From the NCBI GenBank assembly GCA_017442765.1, contig JAFRZC010000021.1, forward strand, positions 1 to 15,992: 15,992 nt of DNA, written 5' to 3'. Position 1 is the stretch's first letter; each line of letters starts with the position of its first letter. This DNA is from Prevotella sp. (lineage in GTDB: Bacteria; Bacteroidota; Bacteroidia; Bacteroidales; Bacteroidaceae). This document shows positions 7,661 through 13,843 of this stretch, piece by piece. The translations under genes and the position numbers were made by a program. The notes under the pieces were generated by a model. It saw nothing but the letters and a program-made list of their open reading frames with translations. It searched no databases and was not told where the DNA came from.

Positions 7661-7699
7661 ATTTTTTAGTGGAGAGTGTAGAGTGGAGAGTGGAGAGTG
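7661..7699 (-). repeat. Heptamer tract (GTGGAGA x4) plus A6 run at the acyltransferase frame break
   Basis: On plus, GTGGAGA, GTGTAGA, GTGGAGA, GTGGAGA and GTG occupy 7669-7699, preceded by T6 at 7662-7667 (A6 on the coding strand). Seven is not a multiple of three, so each gain or loss changes the frame. Five units would put the upstream frame in register with the conserved C-terminus. Confidence 0.8.
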
Positions 7700-7850
7700 G
7701 GTGAGCATGGCGAGGCAGAGGGCAGCGAGACCGCAGGAGGCGAGGGTGTAGCTGGGCGACCAGATGATTTTGTTCAGCGGCAGCCAGAACTGGAGCAGAT
7801 AGCCGAGGAGGACGAGGACAGAGCCGATAGAGAAGAGGGCACAAGTCTCT

Positions 7851-7864
7851 GCCCCCGAGGGGGC
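7851..7864. repeat. GC hairpin inside the acyltransferase insertion
   Basis: GCCCCC-GA-GGGGGC, perfect 6-bp arms, encodes part of VAPSGAE in the inserted segment. Together with the 40-nt repeat at 7907-7946 it makes up most of an apparent extra segment of about 35 residues. Confidence 0.5.
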
Positions 7865-7906
7865 TACGGATGCTTTGCCGTCAGCGTTTTCAATGGGAGA
7901 AGCATA

Positions 7907-7946
7907 TACTCCCCTCTCCTTGCGAGAGGGGTCGGGGGTGAGGCTG
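7907..7946. repeat. 40-nt hairpin repeat, copy A, translated within the acyltransferase
   Basis: 39 of 40 positions are identical to 9605-9644. The core has perfect 8-bp arms CCCCTCTC and GAGAGGGG around a 5-nt loop. The acyltransferase reads its minus strand (residues about SLTPDPSRKERGVYA), whereas MenF reads the plus strand of the other copy. Confidence 0.85.
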
Positions 7947-8582
7947 TTGATGAGTTTCTGGCCGCAGTAGAAGCCGATGAGGGTGTGGGCGATGGCGGGG
8001 ATGGTGCTGAGCAGTCCCTCGGGGTCGATGGGGTTGCCGTGGTAGAGGTGGTCGTAGCCGAAGAGTCGGAGGTCAACACGCCCGACGATGTTCTGGTTGA
8101 TGTCGGGCACGTAGCCGTTGCCGGTGAGGAGGATGACGGTGTAGCCGACGAGGAGGACGACGACGGTGGGCAGGGTGTATTTGTGGGGGACGGCGACGGC
8201 GAAGAGTCCTGCGGCGAGATAACAGAGGGCGATGCGCTGGAGCACACCGAAGTAGCGAAGGTTGGAGAGGTCCCACTGTGTGCCGTTCCACCATTTGGCA
8301 TACCAGCGCATGGCCATGCCGATGAGGAAGAGGAGCAGGGCGCGGCGGACTATCTTGCTGACGGTCCGGCGGTTCCACTCGAAGTTGTATTTGCGCAGCG
8401 AGAGATAGGTGGAGACTCCCATGATGAAGAGGAAGAAGGGGAAGACGAGGTCGGTGGGGGTCATGCCGTTCCACTTGGCGTGCTCGAGGATGGCGAACGA
8501 CGGCTCGAGGCCGTTGTTGACGAGGATCATGGCGGCGACGGTCATGCCGCGCAGGATGTCGATGGAGACTATTCGGTTGTTA

Positions 8583-8745
8583 GACATAATGACAGATATT
8601 TTTTCGACAGAAAGACATAGGAACATGTTTTTTTTGACAGAAAGACATAGGGACATGTTTTTCAGACATAAAGACAAAAAGACATATTAACATAAGAACA
8701 AAAACTTATCACTTATCACTTATCACTTTTCACTTCTTTATCACT
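8583..8745 (+). repeat. GACA composite repeat, copy 5 (expanded), with heptamer tail
   Basis: On plus, GACATAATGACAGATATTTT, TTCGACAGAAAGACATAGGA, ACATG, then a second GACAGAAAGACATAGGGACA, TG unit, then GACATAAAGACAAAAAGACA, TATTAACATAAGAACAAA. It ends in heptamers CTTATCA x3 and CTTTTCA at 8705-8732. Its left edge overlaps the first codons of the acyltransferase on the opposite strand, so it would form most of that gene's leader. Confidence 0.65.
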
Positions 8746-8754
8746 TATTGGGTG

Positions 8755-8762
8755 CAAAGGTA
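8755..8762 (-). promoter_or_regulatory. Probable -7 element of the acyltransferase promoter
   Basis: TACCTTTG on the minus strand, identical to the -7 boxes of the two neighbouring minus-strand operons. No TTTG lies at the expected -33 position, so the promoter would be weak or activator-dependent. It implies a leader of about 160 nt made mostly of GACA repeat. Confidence 0.5.
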
Positions 8763-8817
8763 TAAAAAAATGTTGGAAGACGAGGGATGAAGGATGATTA
8801 TTTGTATTTCCGCAGGC

Positions 8818-8899
8818 CGAAAGATGGTGTTTTGAGAGAAATTCCCTAGGGAATTTTGTCTGAAAGACGGTCTTTCGCAAGAAATTCCCTAGGGAATTT
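8818..8899. repeat. Symmetric palindrome cluster upstream of the men operon
   Basis: CGAAAGATGGTGTTTTG (8818-8834) is followed by the 18-bp perfect palindrome AAATTCCCTAGGGAATTT (8839-8856), the palindrome GAAAGAC-G-GTCTTTC (8862-8876), and a second identical AAATTCCCTAGGGAATTT (8882-8899). The middle palindrome is centred exactly between the outer two, which are 43 bp apart centre to centre. The last one ends on the first base of the -33 box of the operon promoter. Confidence 0.8.
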
Positions 8900-8928
8900 T
8901 TGCAGATAGATAAGTTTTTGTATCTTTG
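8899..8928 (+). promoter_or_regulatory. Promoter of the thioesterase-menF-PagL-menD operon
   Basis: TTTG (8899-8902), 18 nt, TATCTTTG (8921-8928). The -7 box is exact; the spacing is one short of the usual 19. The start codon follows 26 nt later. The -33 box abuts a palindrome that could be an operator. Confidence 0.65.
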
Positions 8929-8954
8929 CGAACTGTAAACCTATATCGAAAAGG

Positions 8955-9359
8955 ATGGATCTGGAAAAGGTAATAGAACAAATCTCGCGTCGCGACGGGC
9001 TGTCGCACACGCTGGGCATGGAGTTTATCTCCACGCCGGAGCCCGACACGTGCATGGCCCGGATGAAGGTTGACGAGCGCAACCGTCAGGCGTTCGGCTT
9101 CCTTAGTGGCGGGGCATCGCTGGCCTTGGCCGAGAATCTGGCGGGCTTGGGCTCGCTGGCCTTGTGCCCGGGGAAGATTGCCGTGGGCATCAATGTGACG
9201 GGCAGCCACGTGAAGGCGGTGCTCGAGGGCGACACGGTGACGGCACGGGCGCGTCTGCTCCACAAGGGCACCACGCTGCACCAGTGGCACATCGAACTGA
9301 CGAACGGCGAGGGAGAGCTGATCTCGACGGTGGCCGTGACGAACTATGTGATGGTATGA
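8955..9359 (+). CDS. Hotdog-fold acyl-CoA thioesterase (PaaI type), candidate DHNA-CoA hydrolase
   Basis: A 134-aa single hotdog domain of the PaaI/YdiI type, which hydrolyses acyl-CoA thioesters in the cytoplasm. The core reads FGFLSGGASLALAENLAG (about residues 47-64), with E60 as the expected catalytic carboxylate. The usual histidine of the HGG motif is a serine (S51). The strand segment VGINVTGSHVKAVLEGDTVTARAR, and a final strand ending STVAVTNYVMV, complete the domain at normal length. It is the first gene of an operon with menF and menD and overlaps menF by 4 nt (ATGA). This context suggests the thioesterase that releases 1,4-dihydroxy-2-naphthoate from its CoA ester (MenI role), but the substrate is inferred from context only. 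The start follows AAAAGG and fits the promoter. Confidence 0.85.
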   Translation: MDLEKVIEQISRRDGLSHTLGMEFISTPEPDTCMARMKVDERNRQAFGFLSGGASLALAENLAGLGSLALCPGKIAVGINVTGSHVKAVLEGDTVTARARLLHKGTTLHQWHIELTNGEGELISTVAVTNYVMV

Positions 9360-10459
9360 ATGGTTTTGCGCTTTATCGGCTGCCTCATGCCGACCACTAT
9401 GTGGAGATAAGGCAAGAGGGTGAGTTGCTTCAGCTTGGCAGCTATGCTGAGCTGGGCGGCATCAGCGGTGGCTTCGTGTTTGCACCGTTCAGCGTGAGCA
9501 GGGAGTGCCCGATAGTGGTGATAAGGGGAGAGGGGCGTATATACTCTTCTAATAACAAAACTGCAAACAAAACCGCCACAGACAATCCAGGTAGCAAAAG
9601 TAACTACTCCCCTCTCCTTGCGAGAGGGGTTGGGGGTGAGGCTGCCGGGACTTTGACCAGTGCCTATGCCATCGACTTCGCCAATTTCCACTCGCGGCTG
9701 CTGGCCGGGGAGTTCGCGAAGATTGTGTTGGCACGTACGGAGACGGTTCCGGTTTCTAAAAGTGGAGAGCGGCTTTTCCTTGAGGCCTGTGCCCGCTATC
9801 CGCGTATGTTCATCGCGCTGGTCTCGACCTCGTTGACGGGCACGTGGCTCATGGCCACGCCTGAGCCGCTGTTAGAGAAAACCGCCGAGGGGTATCACAC
9901 CGTGGCTCTGGCCGGGACACAGCAGATGGGGCAGGGCGACTGGGATGAGCGCAGTGTGGCGTGGAACGACAAGAACATCATGGAGCAACGCCTCGTGGCC
10001 ACATATATCACCGAGCAGCTGGAACATTTTGCCGACCATATCGACATCGACGGTCCGCACACGGCGCGAGCCGGTGAGCTGGCGCATCTGCGCACCAACT
10101 ATCGGTTTACCCTCAGCGACGACGGGCGCATGGGCGAGCTCATCGCCGCCCTGCATCCCACACCGGCCGTGTGTGGCCTGCCCAAAGACGACACACGGCG
10201 GTTCATTCTCCAGAACGAGTCGGCACCGCGCCGCTATTACAGCGGTTTCACGGGGCCGCTGGGCATCGGCGGCGAGACACATCTGTATGTCACCTTGCGC
10301 TGCATGGAGCTGCACGACGAGGCTTGCACGCTCTATGCCGGCGGCGGACTGCTGCCCGGCAGCCAGCTCCGGCAGGAATGGGACGAGACGGTGGCGAAGA
10401 TGGAAACCATGAAAGCTTTAATATATGACGAAGAGACGGCAGAAAACAAAAACCATTAG
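9356..10459 (+). CDS. menF: Isochorismate synthase MenF
   Basis: Converts chorismate to isochorismate, the entry step of menaquinone synthesis. This 367-aa chorismate-binding enzyme shows the family motifs in order: FAKIVLART (about 120), FIALVSTSLTGTWLMATPEP, HTVALAGTQQ (about 182), NIMEQRLVATYI, LHPTPAVCGLPKDDTRRFI, RRYYSGFTGPLG (about 297), HLYVTLRCMEL and LYAGGGLLPGSQ with the final E-W-DE segment (about 325-345). The active site looks complete. The start is the ATG overlapping the thioesterase stop; upstream codons in the same frame read thioesterase DNA and are not part of it. About residues 58-96 are unlike the family and derive from repeat DNA, including the translated 40-nt hairpin repeat (SPLLARGVGGEAAG), between the N-terminal strands and the first core motif. 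The frame is preserved, so the enzyme probably tolerates the insertion. Confidence 0.93.
   Translation: MNGFALYRLPHADHYVEIRQEGELLQLGSYAELGGISGGFVFAPFSVSRECPIVVIRGEGRIYSSNNKTANKTATDNPGSKSNYSPLLARGVGGEAAGTLTSAYAIDFANFHSRLLAGEFAKIVLARTETVPVSKSGERLFLEACARYPRMFIALVSTSLTGTWLMATPEPLLEKTAEGYHTVALAGTQQMGQGDWDERSVAWNDKNIMEQRLVATYITEQLEHFADHIDIDGPHTARAGELAHLRTNYRFTLSDDGRMGELIAALHPTPAVCGLPKDDTRRFILQNESAPRRYYSGFTGPLGIGGETHLYVTLRCMELHDEACTLYAGGGLLPGSQLRQEWDETVAKMETMKALIYDEETAENKNH
9605..9644. repeat. 40-nt hairpin repeat, copy B, translated within menF
   Basis: Differs from copy A at one base only. Here the plus strand is read (SPLLARGVGGEA). An inverted partial arm GGAGAGGGG at 9527-9535 pairs with CCCCTCTCC at 9609-9617, so the whole 9527-9644 segment may be inserted DNA. 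Confidence 0.85.
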
Positions 10460-11693
10460 AAGCCTGGCCTTGCTGGCATCGGTATTGTCGTGTGCTGCGG
10501 CATGGGGCGGGGAGACCGACACCGTGCGCACGTTCAAGGATCACCTCTCGGTGGCAGCCAGTGCAGGCTACGGCTATCTTATTCCGAAGGGCGACTTTAA
10601 TAAGGAGGTGGTGCGCAGCCACGACGTGGGTTACTACGATGTCAGCGTGCAGTGGCGGGCTTTCGAGGACGAGGCCAATCCCTACGACCGTGCCCTGAAA
10701 TGTCCGGCCATACAGGTAGGCCTGCTCTACGGCGACTACGGGCGCATACGGATGCAGGGCAACGAGAGCGAATATGTGTCGGGTCTCGGACACGAGGTGG
10801 CCTTGTATGGTGGTATGCAGTACGACATCCTGAAGCGCGGCCGGTGGAACGCGGGCATAGCCTTCCAGAATGGCGTGGCTCTGTTCACCCGCCCCTACAA
10901 CCCCGAGAAGAACAAAGACAACGAGATGGTCGGCTCGAAGCTGACGGTGTTTGTCGGCTTCAGCCCATACGTGCGCTGTCAGCTCTCGCCGCATTGGGCC
11001 TTGACGGCCAGCTGCGACTTCAAGCATGTGAGCAACGGAACGGTGGACCGTCCGAATCTCGGTGCCAATACCATCGGGCCGTCGGTGGGGATGGTGTGGA
11101 GTGTTCAGCCTCAACGTACATCGATGTATCCAAAATGGGAGAGAGATGCCAAGAAATACAGGGACCAGTCGGTGCTGGGACCCTATCTCGAGTTCACCGC
11201 AGGTGTGGGCATCAATACCCTGCGCGATCATTTCTACATGTTCTATACGAAAGACAACCCGCGCTACTATTCATTCAACACCATGCTGGCTGCGATGTGG
11301 CGCTATCATCAGCTGCATGCCAGCGGCATTGAGATAGACTATACCCATGCCGAATATGCCAGGAAGACCGAGTGGTATGACCGCGAGAACGGCTATGGCG
11401 GCCATCGTTACTCCCCCCATGTATGGGGATTGGGAGTAAGGCATGAGCTGTTCTACCGCCACGTATCGCTGCATGTGGGCGTGGGCGCATACCTGCACAG
11501 GGAAGTGGGGCAGTGGGCCGCCGAGAACGAGGGGCACACCTACCAGAGCCTCGGGCTGCGCTATAGCCTGCCGTTCACAGGCGACCGCGTGTTCCTGAGC
11601 TATAATGTGAAGGCGCATAATTTCTCGAAGGCCGACTGTCTGCAGTTCCATGTGGGCTACAGGCTGAGATACAGCAAGAGGGGAAAACAGTAG
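10425..11693 (+). CDS. PagL-like lipid A 3-O-deacylase / acyloxyacyl hydrolase family outer-membrane protein
   Basis: A 422-aa secreted protein: basic start and hydrophobic stretch (MTKRRQKTKTIRSLALLASV, then LSCAAAWGG) form a signal peptide, followed by many alternating aromatic strands as in outer-membrane barrels. The segment KHVSNGTVDRPNLGANTIG carries the PagL signature H-x-S-N-G followed by N-x-G; H201 and S203 are the expected catalytic pair. In the PagL family these remove the 3-O acyl chain of lipid A. The protein is longer than classical PagL (about 150-170 aa); the second half (from about 240, YLEFTAGVGINTLRDHF) looks like a further barrel part. It overlaps menF by 35 nt in another frame and ends 4 nt before menD, so it is embedded in the men operon although unrelated to quinone chemistry. 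Family call is from motif recognition; activity is inferred. Confidence 0.75.
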   Translation: MTKRRQKTKTIRSLALLASVLSCAAAWGGETDTVRTFKDHLSVAASAGYGYLIPKGDFNKEVVRSHDVGYYDVSVQWRAFEDEANPYDRALKCPAIQVGLLYGDYGRIRMQGNESEYVSGLGHEVALYGGMQYDILKRGRWNAGIAFQNGVALFTRPYNPEKNKDNEMVGSKLTVFVGFSPYVRCQLSPHWALTASCDFKHVSNGTVDRPNLGANTIGPSVGMVWSVQPQRTSMYPKWERDAKKYRDQSVLGPYLEFTAGVGINTLRDHFYMFYTKDNPRYYSFNTMLAAMWRYHQLHASGIEIDYTHAEYARKTEWYDRENGYGGHRYSPHVWGLGVRHELFYRHVSLHVGVGAYLHREVGQWAAENEGHTYQSLGLRYSLPFTGDRVFLSYNVKAHNFSKADCLQFHVGYRLRYSKRGKQ

Positions 11694-11697
11694 GAAG

Positions 11698-13320
11698 ATG
11701 TATAGCAACAAAGAGAATGTCAACATACTGACGGCATTGCTTGCACAGCATGGTGTAAGTCATGCCGTTGTCTGTCCCGGGAGCAGGAACGCTCCCATCG
11801 TGCACAACCTGAACGAGCATCCGGAGATACAGTGCCATCCTGTGACCGACGAGCGCAGCGCGGGGTTCTATGCCCTGGGCATGGCTCAAGCCGGGATGAC
11901 GGGATTTTTCCGCGAGCGGGTGGCAGTGTGTGTGACGAGTGGGTCGGCACTGCTCAACCTGCTGCCTGCCGTTGCCGAGGCCTACTATCAGCACTTGCCC
12001 TTGATCGTAATCTCTGCCGACCGTCCGCCGCAGTGGATTGGACAGCAGGACGGGCAGACCATTCCGCAGCCTGATGCGCTTGGCCGCTTTGTGAGGAAGG
12101 CCGTCATGCTGCCCGAACCTCGCAACGAAGAGGAGCGGTGGTACTGTAACCGGCTGGTGAACGAAGCCCTGATTGCAAGCAACAAGCACGGCTGTGGGCC
12201 GGTGCACATCAACGTGCCCATCTCCGAACCGCTCTACGAGTTCACAGTGGCGCGGCTGCCCGAGGAGCGGAAAATCCACTTCGAGCAGTCGATGGGAGTG
12301 AGGAAAGAAGATGGTGCCATTTTGCGCGACCGGCTCAGTAAGGCAGGACGGCCACTCGTGGTGGTGGGGCAAATGAACTCTCTCGTATTGCGGGGTTTCA
12401 GAACAGGAAGCACCACGTCGGAGAGACATGGCTTCATGCTGTGCGAGCCGTTGTCGTGTCGCTTGTCGTCAGCGCTCGACGAGGTGCTGGAGGCTATAGG
12501 TGACGACAGACGCTTTGCCCCCGACTTTATCCTATACACCGGCGGGCACATCGTCAGCAAACGCCTTAAGCAGTTTTTGCGCAAGCACAGCGACGTCGAG
12601 ACGTGGGCTGTGAGTGAAGATGGTGAGGTGTATGACACGTTCATGCATGTCGATCGCATCATAGAGGGAAGTCTGTTCCCGGAAGATTTGATAATAGCTG
12701 AGGACGACATGTTTCAAGAGCCCAGCGGTAAGGAGACGGGTTTTTATAAGTTATGGGCAGATATGTTTGAAAAGGTCAGACGAGAGTTGCACAAGCAACC
12801 ACTGGATTATTCGGCTGAGGCTGTGGTCAGATGTTTCTGTGAACAGGACCAAGTTTCTTATTGTCACTATGCCAACAGCACGGCAGTGAGGTTGGGCTGC
12901 CGCTACTCGTCGAGTTTTTTCTATTGCAACCGAGGCGTGAATGGTATCGAGGGCACACTCTCAACGGCGGCGGGCATGTCGCTTGTTTCCGATGAAAAGG
13001 TCTGTTGTGTCATCGGTGACCTGAGTTTCTTTTACGACAGCAATGCGCTGTGGAATGCAGAACTGAGGGGCAACCTGCGCATTCTGCTGCTCAACAATGG
13101 CGGCGGTGCCATCTTTGAACGTTTCGAGGGGTTGAAGGAGAGCGCGGCACGCGAAATGATCATGGGCACTCATCATACCCATGCCGAGGGAATATGCCGC
13201 CAATACCGTGTGGGCTATCGGCGAGCCTGCAACATGAAGGAAGCGGAAGAGGGCATCGACTGGCTTCTGCGAAACGAAGAACCTGTCAATGCCCCCTTGT
13301 TGTTAGAGGTGATGTTTTAG
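11698..13320 (+). CDS. menD: 2-succinyl-5-enolpyruvyl-6-hydroxy-3-cyclohexene-1-carboxylate synthase MenD
   Basis: A thiamine diphosphate enzyme that adds succinic semialdehyde (from 2-oxoglutarate) to isochorismate, giving SEPHCHC. The 540-aa length is normal. N-terminal pyrimidine-binding domain: CPGSRNAP (26-33), TDERSAGFYALGMA with catalytic E52, TSGSALLNLLPAVAEAYY, ISADRPPQWIGQQDGQTI. The TPP-diphosphate domain near the C-terminus has GDLSFFYDSNALW (440-452; G-D to N motif) and NNGGGAIFERF (about 466-476). All key parts are present and in frame. It starts 4 nt after the PagL-like stop with AGGAAG in front, so it is translated from the same transcript. The product of MenF is its substrate. 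Its stop lies 8 nt from the end of the convergent DUF4870-like gene, with no terminator visible between them. Confidence 0.96.
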   Translation: MYSNKENVNILTALLAQHGVSHAVVCPGSRNAPIVHNLNEHPEIQCHPVTDERSAGFYALGMAQAGMTGFFRERVAVCVTSGSALLNLLPAVAEAYYQHLPLIVISADRPPQWIGQQDGQTIPQPDALGRFVRKAVMLPEPRNEEERWYCNRLVNEALIASNKHGCGPVHINVPISEPLYEFTVARLPEERKIHFEQSMGVRKEDGAILRDRLSKAGRPLVVVGQMNSLVLRGFRTGSTTSERHGFMLCEPLSCRLSSALDEVLEAIGDDRRFAPDFILYTGGHIVSKRLKQFLRKHSDVETWAVSEDGEVYDTFMHVDRIIEGSLFPEDLIIAEDDMFQEPSGKETGFYKLWADMFEKVRRELHKQPLDYSAEAVVRCFCEQDQVSYCHYANSTAVRLGCRYSSSFFYCNRGVNGIEGTLSTAAGMSLVSDEKVCCVIGDLSFFYDSNALWNAELRGNLRILLLNNGGGAIFERFEGLKESAAREMIMGTHHTHAEGICRQYRVGYRRACNMKEAEEGIDWLLRNEEPVNAPLLLEVMF

Positions 13321-13328
13321 CAATCGCG

Positions 13329-13745
13329 TTATTTCAGGATGCGGTACTTGCCGATGACGGGCAGCTCCTTGGCCTTGCCGTTGGCGGCATTGATGATGCC
13401 GATGATGGCGAGCACGAGGAACACCAGTCCGAGCAGCGAGAAGATGGTGGCGATGAACACCAGTTTCCACGAAATGGCGATGAGGATGTGCAGGAAGATG
13501 TAGTAAACTACATAGAATGCAATCGACGCGATGCACAGCAGCAATCCCTGGTTGGCGTGGAAGCGGGCAAACTTCGACTGGCTGGCTCCAATGAGGGGCA
13601 CCAGCACGAGGATGCCGAGATAGGCGAGAATGGCCATTACTTTGTTCTGTTCAATGTCTTTCGGATCGAACTCGTTGGTGGTGTCGGCGGTGTTGGTTAC
13701 GGCCGACAGTTTCTCTTCGAAACTCTGTTGATTCTGATTTTCCAT
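13329..13745 (-). CDS. DUF4870-like small membrane protein
   Basis: A 138-aa protein with a hydrophilic N-terminus (to about residue 35) and a membrane region. One hydrophobic helix (VMAILAYLGILVLVPLIG) precedes the family-like SKFARFHANQGLLL segment, followed by a long hydrophobic stretch (LLCIASIAFYVVYYIFLHIL, then KLVFIATIFSLLGLVFLVLA) and a C-terminal IGIINAANGKAKELPVIGKY. This pattern is typical of DUF4870/Tic20-like proteins, function unknown. The start MENQNQQ is preferred; the frame is open upstream to a GTG that overlaps the OmpA stop, giving 34 extra residues that resemble repeat DNA. It lies 97 nt downstream of the OmpA-like gene on the same strand and is probably co-transcribed. 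An imperfect hairpin (arms GAAAG/CTTTC, 13820-13833, extended by AGAT/ATCT) sits in the gap. Confidence 0.8.
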   Translation of the reverse strand: MENQNQQSFEEKLSAVTNTADTTNEFDPKDIEQNKVMAILAYLGILVLVPLIGASQSKFARFHANQGLLLCIASIAFYVVYYIFLHILIAISWKLVFIATIFSLLGLVFLVLAIIGIINAANGKAKELPVIGKYRILK

Positions 13746-13843
13746 AATTATATTTTTTAAAGTCTTTATTTCTTGACAAATTGACGATGTCGATTTATCT
13801 TCGCGCCTCGGCATAGATTGAAAGCGAGCTTTCATCTCTGCTC

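Larger units (their letters stand above)
7437..8587 (-). pseudogene. DUF5009/HGSNAT-like membrane acyltransferase, frame broken in a heptamer repeat
   Basis: A multi-spanning inner-membrane protein of the heparan-alpha-glucosaminide N-acetyltransferase-like family (DUF5009/COG4299), expected to transfer acetyl groups to a sugar. The start is MSNNRIVSIDILRGMTVAAM at 8587; typical motifs follow (LEHAKWNGMTPTDLVFPFFL with candidate catalytic H36, FGVLQRIALCY, DPEGLLSTIPAIAHTLIGFY, IIWSPSYTLASCG). The frame is good to about residue 299. The conserved end (FFLVFGVNPLALFVLSGLL to YILYRRHIYIKL, stop at 7437) lies in another frame. The switch falls in the tract 7661-7699. One extra heptamer, one extra A in the run of six, or a -1 slip at A_AAA_AAT would each restore about 385 aa. 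Read straight, the frame ends at 7238 with a serine-rich nonsense tail. Residues about 215-249 are a repeat-derived insertion between membrane helices. Whether it is dead, phase-variable, frameshifted in translation or mis-sequenced cannot be decided here. Confidence 0.85.
8588..8954. other. Divergent regulatory region between acyltransferase and men operon
   Basis: No gene. It contains the expanded GACA element with heptamers, a -7 box facing left, the palindrome cluster, and the right-facing promoter. Confidence 0.65.

Noticed and set aside
7697..8620. A 307-codon open frame on plus opposite the acyltransferase
   Set aside because: It is the antisense shadow of a GC-rich membrane-protein gene; composition is dominated by E, D, G and V and no family is recognisable.
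9164..9355. A 64-codon upstream extension of menF
   Set aside because: It reads thioesterase DNA in another frame; the ATG overlapping the thioesterase stop gives a MenF-like N-terminus and normal coupling.
10290..11231. A 313-codon open frame on minus opposite menF and the PagL-like gene
   Set aside because: Antisense shadow; the sense-strand genes have clear motifs and tight operon spacing.
11575..12429. A 284-codon open frame on minus opposite menD
   Set aside because: Antisense shadow of a well-conserved enzyme; no start context or promoter.
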